Source: an uncultured Methylibium sp. (GTDB lineage: Bacteria > Pseudomonadota > Gammaproteobacteria > Burkholderiales > Burkholderiaceae_C). Taken from it: DNA of 64,000 bases. The notes under the pieces are model-generated. The model was not told the origin of the DNA. It saw only the letters and a list, made by a program, of their open reading frames with translations, and did no database searches. Shown here in pieces: positions 57,764 to 64,000 of the stretch (its first letter is position 1; every line of letters starts with the position of its first letter). The stretch spans positions 62,001 to 126,000 of the forward strand of contig NZ_CADEFR010000002.1 of assembly GCF_902826655.1 (NCBI RefSeq). Direction: 5' to 3'. The position numbers and the translations under genes are program-made.

Positions 57764-58609
57764 ATGGATGTGATGCTGTTGGCCAAGGCGATCGTGCTCG
57801 GCATCGTGGAAGGTCTGACCGAGTTCCTTCCAATCTCTTCGACCGGTCATCTGATCCTCGCGTCGTCGTTGCTGCGCTTTGATCACCATGCCGCGCAGGT
57901 GTTCGAGATCACGATTCAGGCCGGCGCCATGCTCGCGGTCGTCTGGCACTACCGGACGCCGTTGGCGGCCACAGTTCTCGGCCTCACCTCCGATCCGGCG
58001 CGTCAACGGTTCGCGCTGAACTTGTTGGTGGCCTTCGTGCCCGCGGCGATGCTCGGTCTGCTGTCCGGTTCGTTCATCAAGGCCCACCTGTTCAACCCCA
58101 CCACAGTCGCCGTCGCGTTCCTGCTCGGAGGCGTGGTGATCCTGCTGGTCGAGCGTTCGCAGCGAAAGCGTTCTCCGGGCACCTGTCGCCGCCCGGATAT
58201 CGGCACGGTGGACGATCTGACTCCGAAAGACGCGCTGCGCATCGGTCTAGTCCAATGTGCGGCACTGGTTCCGGGCACCAGCCGATCGGGAGCGACGATC
58301 ATCGGTTCGATGATGCTCGGGCTGCCGAGGCACGTGGCCACCGAGTTCAGCTTCTACCTCGGCATCCCCACCCTGTTCGCGGCGGCTGCCTACTCGACAT
58401 GGCAGCACCGCGGCGCGCTGAGGATCGAGGACGCGCCGCTGTTCGCCACGGGTACCGTGGTGGCCTTTGTCAGTGCGCTCACGTGCATCCGCTGGCTCAT
58501 CCGTTATGTCTCGACGCACGACTTCAGCCCCTTCGGCTGGTACCGGATTGCCTTCGGTGCGCTGATCCTGCTGAGCTCGGGCACCGGCTGGATGTCCTGG
58601 CCTGCCTGA
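57764..58609 (+). CDS. uppP: undecaprenyl-diphosphatase UppP (BacA type)
   Basis: The 281-residue membrane protein has the two BacA signatures EGLTEFLPISSTGH and PGTSRSGATI in inverted-topology repeats. It dephosphorylates undecaprenyl pyrophosphate, releasing inorganic phosphate on the outer face. In Pb-resistance operons the corresponding job is done by PbrB, a PAP2 enzyme that supplies phosphate to precipitate exported lead. Here a BacA-type enzyme occupies that place, 18 bases after the AraC gene. Confidence 0.9.
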   Translation: MDVMLLAKAIVLGIVEGLTEFLPISSTGHLILASSLLRFDHHAAQVFEITIQAGAMLAVVWHYRTPLAATVLGLTSDPARQRFALNLLVAFVPAAMLGLLSGSFIKAHLFNPTTVAVAFLLGGVVILLVERSQRKRSPGTCRRPDIGTVDDLTPKDALRIGLVQCAALVPGTSRSGATIIGSMMLGLPRHVATEFSFYLGIPTLFAAAAYSTWQHRGALRIEDAPLFATGTVVAFVSALTCIRWLIRYVSTHDFSPFGWYRIAFGALILLSSGTGWMSWPA

Positions 58610-58747
58610 TGTGGACGCTTGCCAGCACGAGTTCCAGACGGGCATGGTGTTGCTCGCAGCAGCGGGCCGTCGCGCAGCGCATGTTGTGCGTCCGGCACGC
58701 AGGGCAGAACGCTTTACCAACAAACTCTTTCGCCGCCAGGAGGCCGA

Positions 58748-59254
58748 ATGTCAGTGACGCGTACGTTTGTAATTGCACTTGGTTTCTGTGCGCTGATGGC
58801 TGCGTCCGGCGCCGGGGCGCAGGAAGTCGGAAGCAGCGCGCCCGCCTTCGAGCTGCCCACCGACGACAAGCCGGTCCGTCTGGCCGACCTGAAGGGTCAA
58901 GTCGTGTACGTCGACTTTTGGGCCTCATGGTGCGTACCGTGCAAGTTGTCGTTCCCGTTCATGAACGAAATGCATTCCAAGTACCGTTCGTCGGGCTTGA
59001 CGATCGTCGCGATTTCGCTCGACCGCAAACGCGAGGATGCCGACAGGTTCCTGAGGTCGACGCCCGCCAAGTTCCTCATCGCATACGACCCGGAAAACAA
59101 GGTCGCGCAGTCGTACCAGCCGAAGGGCATGCCAACGTCCTACCTGATCGGGACCGACGGCAAGGTCCGCGCCGTTCACGTTGGCTTTCGCCAGGACGAT
59201 CGTGAAAAGATCGAAAAGGAGATTCGGGCGGCCCTTGGTGTTGCTCGCAGATAG
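58748..59254 (+). CDS. TlpA/ResA-type periplasmic thioredoxin-like protein
   Basis: The start at 58748 follows CAGGAGGCCGA and gives 168 residues with a signal peptide ending GAGAQ. It has a redoxin fold with WASWCVPCKLSFPF, KGMPTSYLIG (cis-Pro) and the TlpA central insertion. It likely keeps periplasmic Cys reduced or serves cytochrome maturation. It follows uppP after 138 bases on the same strand; the gap holds no gene. Confidence 0.85.
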   Translation: MSVTRTFVIALGFCALMAASGAGAQEVGSSAPAFELPTDDKPVRLADLKGQVVYVDFWASWCVPCKLSFPFMNEMHSKYRSSGLTIVAISLDRKREDADRFLRSTPAKFLIAYDPENKVAQSYQPKGMPTSYLIGTDGKVRAVHVGFRQDDREKIEKEIRAALGVARR

Positions 59255-59383
59255 GCAGCGGCTAATGAACGCGCGTCGTGCGGTCCTCGCTGCGTCTTCG
59301 CCAGTGGGGCCGACCGGAGCTGCCAGCAGCCTGTCACTGCCTCCCGTCGACGTCGGACATGAACGCTCGGCGCGCGATCCACT

Positions 59384-59908
59384 TCACTGGTTGAGCTTGC
59401 TCAGCGTCGGCAGGATCGTCTCCGTCAGCGTCTGCGGCGTGATCGGTCCGATCTGCTTGTGGCGGATGACGCCTTGCTTGTCGATCAGATAGGTTTCAGG
59501 CACGCCGTAGACGCCGTAGTCGATGCCGACGCGGCCTTCGGCATCGACAGCGATCTTCGCGTAGGGGTCGCCGTGCTTGCGCAGCCAGCCCTTGGCATCC
59601 TCCGGCCGGTCCTTGTAGTTGAGCCCGATCACCGTGATGCCGGGCTGCCTGGCCAGCTGCGTCACATACGGGTGCTCCGCCAGGCAGGGCGTGCACCACG
59701 ACGCGAAGACATTGAGCACCCAGACCCGACCCTTCATCTGCTCGGCCGTGAGCCTCGCCGCCGGGTCGTGCAACTGCGGCAGGTCGAACGCCGGTGCCGG
59801 CTTGTCGACGAGCGGCGAAGGCACCTCACGCGGATTGCGCTGCAGACCCACGGCGAGGAAGCCGGCCATCACCACGAAAGTGAACAGCGGAACGAGGTAC
59901 CGCTTCAT
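59384..59908 (-). CDS. dsbE: CcmG/DsbE-like membrane-anchored thioredoxin
   Basis: The 174-residue protein has an N-terminal membrane anchor (KRYLVPLFTFVVMAGFLAVG) and the redox site NVFASWCTPCLAEHP. Its Y-Y-V-GVPETYLID segment matches CcmG/DsbE proteins, which hand electrons to CcmH and apocytochromes. Four-base overlap with the dsbD gene (ATGA at 59905) couples it to its expected electron source. It could supply the CcmG function missing from the ccmFHI cluster at 47455-51241. Confidence 0.88.
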   Translation of the reverse strand: MKRYLVPLFTFVVMAGFLAVGLQRNPREVPSPLVDKPAPAFDLPQLHDPAARLTAEQMKGRVWVLNVFASWCTPCLAEHPYVTQLARQPGITVIGLNYKDRPEDAKGWLRKHGDPYAKIAVDAEGRVGIDYGVYGVPETYLIDKQGVIRHKQIGPITPQTLTETILPTLSKLNQ

Positions 59909-62055
59909 TGCGGCAGGCCCGAGAGGGCGGAGGTCAGCTCGGCGCTGGTCAGCAGCTCGGACAGCACCTGCGGAGGCTTGCCAGGCGAGTACAGCACGTA
60001 CAACGGCACGCCGGTCCTGCCGAAGCTGGCCAGCGCCGCCGTGATGCTCGCGTCGCGCCGGGTCCAGTCGGCGCGCAACAGCGCGACGTTCCGCGCCTGA
60101 AACGACGCCAGTACGGCCGGGTCGGAAAGCGTCATCTTCTTGTTGTACTGGCAGGTGACGCACCACGCCGCCGTGAAGTCGACGAACACCGGCCTGCCCG
60201 TGGCCAGGATCGAGTCGACCTTGCCGGCGTTCCAGGCTTCCCAGCCAGCGACTTGAGCGTCTACCTGCGGAACGACCACGCCTGCCTGGATCTCGCGAAA
60301 CGCCAGCGTCGCCGTCGATGCGAGGGCTGCCACGGCGAGCAGCCCGACGCTCGCGCGCGCGGTGCCGCGCAGACTTGCCGCCCACGCCAGTAGGCTCGTC
60401 GCGACCAGCAGCGCCAAGGTGGCGATCAGCGCATCGACGCCGGTCTGCTTGCCCAGCACCCAGAGCAGCCACACGACGGTGGCGAACATCGGGAATGCCA
60501 GCAGCCGCTGGAACGTGTCCATCCAGGCGCCTGGCCGGGGCAGCAGCCTTGCCGCCGCCGGCGTCCAACTGGCAACTAGATAGGGCATCGCCATCCCGAA
60601 CCCCAGAGCGGCGAAAGTGGCGAGAGCTTGCGGGGTGGGCATGGCAACTGCGAAGCCCAGTGCCGCCCCCATGAACGGCGCCGTGCACGGCGACGCGACT
60701 GCCACGGCCAGGACGCCGGAGAGGAACGCGTTGACCGACCGGTGACGGGCCTGATACGCCAGCCATGACGCCGGCAGCAAGCGCCCGAAGGTGACCACGC
60801 CCGCCAGGTTCAAGCCGATGATCGTGAACAGCACTGCCAACGCGGCTACCGTAGGCGGGCTCTGGAGTTGGAAGCCCCAGCCGACCTGCTCGCCGGCCGC
60901 GCGCAGCGCGACGAGCAGACCACCGAGTGCGACGAAGGACAAGATGACGCCCGCCGCATAGGCCACGCCATCAAAGCGCCGTCCCGTTGCATCCTGGCCA
61001 TGCCGGGCGAAGCCGAACACCTTGATCGCGAGCACGGGAAACACGCAAGGCATCAGGTTGAGGATGAGCCCCCCCAGGAACGCTCCGAGGAGCGCCAGGC
61101 CGAAGGTCAGGCGCGGCCCCCCGGGCTGCGGCGCGACCTCGGCTTCGCCAAGCGCAGGTGCTGCGGTGCTGCCCGCGTTCGGCGTCACCGCGGGCCAGAC
61201 ACCGGAGACCCTGGGCTCCGTGCGCCAAGCGCCTTGAGGGCTGGTCAGCACGATCGGCAAGGTCTGCGGACTCTCCAGGCGTTGCGGCGACAACGGCACC
61301 CGCGCCGTCCAGTCGCCGCCGTCCCACTTCTGGGACCAGGGTGCCGAGGCATCGATGACGCCCGCTGTCTCCGGAAAGAAGTCGAGCTTCTGCCCGACGA
61401 GCGAAGCGGCCAGCCCGGTGACACGGACGACGAGCGAAGTGCTATCGATGTCGATGCGGCTGCTGCCCGTGTGCTCACGCGGTTGCGCGGCCCGGCTTGC
61501 CTCGAACGCGCCGGCGTTCGATGCATGGCTGCTGCGGGCGGCGATGCGCAAACTGAACTCACCCTCTTCGGGTATGCAAACATCGCTGCACACGAGCCAT
61601 TGGGCCTTCAGCTTCACCTCGAGGTCGGAACGCGCGTAGTCGTCGAGCGAGAACTCGGGTGAGAAGCTCACCGGGGCCGGAAGCAGCACGCTGCCCGCAT
61701 AGCCGTAGTTGACGAGCGGGCCCAACAGGAACTTGCTCGGCACCGGCCAGCGAATCTCGCCGGCCGTCACGCCGCGGGGAAGGCTCCACTCCAGGCGCGT
61801 CGGCAGGCCGGCGTCGCCGGGGTTAAGCCAGTACGACTTCCACCCGCGTTGATGCGTCAGCCGCAGTCCCAGCCAGACCTGCTTGTCCGGTCCTAGCCCA
61901 TCCGGAGCGTGCGCCAGCAGTTCCGCGCGCGTGCGCTCGGTGGTGACGACGCTCGAGGTATCCGCAGCACTTTTGAACAGCTGAGCTTGAGCGATGGTTG
62001 CGCAGAAACCGAGGGCGATCGCGGGGATCGCGTGAAGCAGAGATCGATGTGTCAT
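59905..62055 (-). CDS. dsbD: thiol:disulfide interchange protein DsbD/ScsB-like
   Basis: The start at 62055 gives 716 residues. A signal peptide precedes a large N-terminal domain with CSDVCIPEEGEF. An eight-helix core has Cys in LMPCVFPVLA and ASPCTAPFMG, and a C-terminal thioredoxin domain has FTAAWCVTCQYNKK. It carries reducing power from cytoplasmic thioredoxin to periplasmic DsbE/TlpA partners. The N-terminal domain is longer than in E. coli DsbD and resembles the ScsB type linked to copper tolerance. It is coupled to the thioredoxin genes on both sides by ATGA overlaps. Confidence 0.9.
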   Translation of the reverse strand: MTHRSLLHAIPAIALGFCATIAQAQLFKSAADTSSVVTTERTRAELLAHAPDGLGPDKQVWLGLRLTHQRGWKSYWLNPGDAGLPTRLEWSLPRGVTAGEIRWPVPSKFLLGPLVNYGYAGSVLLPAPVSFSPEFSLDDYARSDLEVKLKAQWLVCSDVCIPEEGEFSLRIAARSSHASNAGAFEASRAAQPREHTGSSRIDIDSTSLVVRVTGLAASLVGQKLDFFPETAGVIDASAPWSQKWDGGDWTARVPLSPQRLESPQTLPIVLTSPQGAWRTEPRVSGVWPAVTPNAGSTAAPALGEAEVAPQPGGPRLTFGLALLGAFLGGLILNLMPCVFPVLAIKVFGFARHGQDATGRRFDGVAYAAGVILSFVALGGLLVALRAAGEQVGWGFQLQSPPTVAALAVLFTIIGLNLAGVVTFGRLLPASWLAYQARHRSVNAFLSGVLAVAVASPCTAPFMGAALGFAVAMPTPQALATFAALGFGMAMPYLVASWTPAAARLLPRPGAWMDTFQRLLAFPMFATVVWLLWVLGKQTGVDALIATLALLVATSLLAWAASLRGTARASVGLLAVAALASTATLAFREIQAGVVVPQVDAQVAGWEAWNAGKVDSILATGRPVFVDFTAAWCVTCQYNKKMTLSDPAVLASFQARNVALLRADWTRRDASITAALASFGRTGVPLYVLYSPGKPPQVLSELLTSAELTSALSGLPQ

Positions 62056-62627
62056 GGAGAAATGGTCCTGCGGACAAGCTTGATCGCATCCTCGCTGTCC
62101 CACTCGGCCGCGCCGGCGAGACGCCCGAGTTCGCGACCTTGCCGATCGATCAACAGGGTCGTCGGCACGCCGGCCGTTCCGAGATTGAAGCCGGCGCTCG
62201 CGGTCGGATCCTGGAAAATGCGCAGGTGACGGATGCCGACCTGCGAATAGAACGCCTTGACCTGGGCAAGGCCCTTGGCGTCATTGTCGATGGACAACGC
62301 CACCACCTCGAAATCGGGCCCGCCGAGCCGGGCTTGCAAGCGATCGAGCGAGGGCATCTCTTCCCTGCAAGGCGCACACCAGGTCGCCCAGATGTTCAGC
62401 AGCAACACCTTGCCCCGGAGGTGGTCGAGTTGCATCGGAGCACCGTTGCTGTCGACGAACGAAACGGGGGGCGTCTGCTTCGGTTGAGCGTGCAAGACGA
62501 ACCGCTTCTGGCCGATGGCGGCGCTGCCCGGTCCGTCTAGGAGTCCGCGGAGGACGGCGCCTGCGGCCAGCGCGGCGACCACAACCGCGAGCACGGCCCA
62601 CCGTTGGCGTCTGGTTGTCACGGCCAT
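62052..62627 (-). CDS. TlpA-like membrane-anchored thioredoxin
   Basis: The start at 62627 gives 191 residues: one membrane anchor (AVLAVVVAALAAGAVLRGLL) and a redoxin domain with NIWATWCAPCREEMPSL and GVPTTLLIDRQG. It overlaps the dsbD start by four bases. Together tlpA-like, dsbD and dsbE form a three-gene reducing module. An in-frame ATG at 62657 would add ten residues that overlap the TRAP gene. Confidence 0.86.
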   Translation of the reverse strand: MAVTTRRQRWAVLAVVVAALAAGAVLRGLLDGPGSAAIGQKRFVLHAQPKQTPPVSFVDSNGAPMQLDHLRGKVLLLNIWATWCAPCREEMPSLDRLQARLGGPDFEVVALSIDNDAKGLAQVKAFYSQVGIRHLRIFQDPTASAGFNLGTAGVPTTLLIDRQGRELGRLAGAAEWDSEDAIKLVRRTISP

Positions 62628-62634
62628 GCGTCCA

Positions 62635-63999
62635 TCACTTGCGCTCGAGGGCTCCATCGTCCTTCGGCGGCATTGGGATCTCGACGTTGTCAATGTTCAC
62701 CGGGGCGGTCGGCGTCTTCAGCACGATAGAAGGGAAGGCGATCAGCAGCGCCACGAGGGCCAGCTGCAGGAGCAAGAAGGGAATCGCGCCCCGGTAGATC
62801 TGCGACGTCGGCACGGCCACCGGCGTCACGCTGCGCAGGTTGTAGAGCGCGATGCCGAACGGCGGGTGCATGAACGACGTCTGCAGGTTCACCGCGAGCA
62901 GCACTGCGAGCCAGGTCATGTCGATGCCCAGCTTGAGAGCGACGGGAGCGATAAGCGGCAGGACAATGAACGCGATCTCGAAGAAGTCGAGGAAGAACGC
63001 GATGAAGAAGATCGCGATGTTGATGAAGACGAGGAATCCGAGCTGTCCCGCCGGCAGGTGCTGGAACATCGACTCGATCCACACTTGGCCGTCGATGCCT
63101 CGGAAAACGAGCGTGAAGAACGACGCGCCGAACAGCAGGAACAGCAACCCCGAACACAGCACGCCGGCCGCCATCATGGCTTGTCGCAGCCGCGCCAGAT
63201 CCAGCTTGCGACGCACGAGCCCCAACACGAAGGCACCGGTCACGCCCACGGCGCCTCCCTCGCTGGGCGTGGCCCAGCCGAAGTACACCGATGCGAGCAC
63301 GAGAAGAATGAGACCGATCGGAAAGCCGGCAGCGACCAGTGCCGCCCTCCCGCGCTGACCGATGGGGCGCAGGAGTTCCCGGCTCGGCAGCGGGGGCACT
63401 CGCGACGGCCACCAGCGCGCGGCGAAGAAGATGTACAGCAGGTACATCAGCACCAGCAAGGCGCTTGGCAACATCGCACCACGAAAAATGTCCATCAGCG
63501 GCACTTCGAGCTGCTCGGCGAGCACGATCAGAACCAGGCTCGGCGGCAGGATCTGCGCGAGCGTCCCTGACGCAGCCACTACGCCGGTCGCCAGGCGCGC
63601 GTCGTAGCCTTGGCGCAGCATGGCGGGCAGCGCGATCAGCCCGAGGCCGATGACGGCCGCCGAGACGAACCCCGTGAGGGCCGACAGGCTGGCGCCGACC
63701 AGGACCACGGTGTATGCCATCCCGCCACGCACGGCGGCGAGCAGTTCGTCGAGCGCGCGCAGCATGTCGGCGGCAAGCCCCGTGCGCTCGAGCAACAACC
63801 CCATGAAGACGAACAAGGGGATCGCGAGCAGGTTGTCGTTGTGGAAGAAGCCTTCGATGCGCAGCGTGCCGGCCAGCAGGAAGGCCGGCTGGAAGTGACC
63901 CCCTGCGATACCCAGCACACCGAAGACCGCCGCCACCGCGGCAACCGAGAACGCAACCGGAAACCCCAGCAGCAGCGCGACGGCGAACGCCGCGAACAT
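62635..63999 (-). CDS. TRAP transporter large permease (DctM), cut by window edge
   Basis: The 454 visible residues begin at the window edge (FAAFAVALLLGFPVAFSVAA), so a few N-terminal residues are probably missing. About 12 membrane helices are present, with SALTGFVSAAVIGLGLIALP, SGTLAQILPPSLVLIVLAEQ and MHPPFGIALYNLRSV as in DctM/SiaM permeases. It imports organic acids or related solutes with a periplasmic binding protein and DctQ, which would lie outside the window. It is not obviously part of the metal system and may mark the island edge. Confidence 0.88.
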   Translation of the reverse strand: MFAAFAVALLLGFPVAFSVAAVAAVFGVLGIAGGHFQPAFLLAGTLRIEGFFHNDNLLAIPLFVFMGLLLERTGLAADMLRALDELLAAVRGGMAYTVVLVGASLSALTGFVSAAVIGLGLIALPAMLRQGYDARLATGVVAASGTLAQILPPSLVLIVLAEQLEVPLMDIFRGAMLPSALLVLMYLLYIFFAARWWPSRVPPLPSRELLRPIGQRGRAALVAAGFPIGLILLVLASVYFGWATPSEGGAVGVTGAFVLGLVRRKLDLARLRQAMMAAGVLCSGLLFLLFGASFFTLVFRGIDGQVWIESMFQHLPAGQLGFLVFINIAIFFIAFFLDFFEIAFIVLPLIAPVALKLGIDMTWLAVLLAVNLQTSFMHPPFGIALYNLRSVTPVAVPTSQIYRGAIPFLLLQLALVALLIAFPSIVLKTPTAPVNIDNVEIPMPPKDDGALERK

Positions 64000-64000
64000 C

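Noticed and set aside
59255-59383. Possible small gene between the TlpA-like and DsbE genes
   Set aside because: Convergent 129-base gap; open frames on both strands lack domains and start signals.
1-64000. tRNA, rRNA, CRISPR arrays and complete insertion sequences
   Set aside because: No cloverleaf, repeat-spacer pattern or transposase gene was recognised by reading; a dedicated RNA search was not possible here.

Overview
The window is GC-rich DNA with tightly packed, often 4-bp-overlapping genes. The gene families (CzcI, CzcE, CadR/PbrR-type MerR, DUF3703, DUF411, QseC/PmrB-like sensor) suggest a betaproteobacterium of the order Burkholderiales. This is inference from family content, not a database match. 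Almost no housekeeping genes are present. The contents are heavy-metal efflux, envelope remodelling and periplasmic thiol chemistry, together with an integrase remnant, a P-type ATPase remnant, a frameshifted DUF3703 gene and an inverted duplication. It therefore reads as an accessory metal-resistance island or replicon.

Region 1 (1-8475) is a lipid/envelope block: a phosphoethanolamine transferase, two PAP2 phosphatases, an ArnC/Dpm-like glycosyltransferase, an Omp85-type outer-membrane protein, and a PmrAB/QseBC-like two-component system. Three PmrA-box-like direct repeats (CTTAA-6-CTTAA) lie in the control regions here. Region 2 (8476-18705) is the first czc locus on the + strand: a Met-repeat small protein, czcI, czcC, czcB, czcA, a PII-like protein, a small periplasmic protein, czcD and lipoproteins. 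Region 3 (18774-32149, - strand) is a diverged second copy of the same kind of locus: czcI-czcC-czcB-czcA-PII-like, a small membrane protein and eptA. With it lie a DUF4124 protein, an MetA-type outer-membrane protein, a cation/Ca2+ exchanger, a second Omp85-type protein and a third czcI-like gene.

Region 4 (32244-39368) holds dgkA, a zinc-ribbon protein, an orphan flgB, the ATPase remnant, and a TonB receptor plus alkaline phosphatase plus secreted protein. A 378-bp near-perfect inverted repeat flanks that last group. Region 5 (39474-47315) centres on cadR and a coupled operon cadA-DUF3703-lspA-PCuAC-dsbB-dsbA, with czcE-like, an integrase fragment, DUF411 and a dsbA. Region 6 (47455-52596) has ccmF-ccmH-ccmI, a DUF3703 pseudogene and a sterol-desaturase-like protein. 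Region 7 (52763-63999) has a short CDF exporter, a four-HMA P-type ATPase with lspA, an AraC regulator and uppP (resembling Pb-resistance pbr gene sets), then thioredoxin-like proteins with dsbD and a TRAP permease cut by the window edge.

The main regulatory observation is five MerR-type promoters. All have a -35 TTGAC(T/C), exactly 19 bp of spacer containing a dyad, and a -10-like hexamer. They sit upstream of cadA, a dsbA, the CDF exporter, the four-HMA ATPase and (weakly) ccmF, which suggests one CadR/PbrR-type regulon joining export to thiol chemistry and possibly cytochrome c maturation. A second motif, a 20-bp ACATGAC/GTCATGT palindrome, precedes both the Met-repeat small protein and czcE at nearly equal distance.
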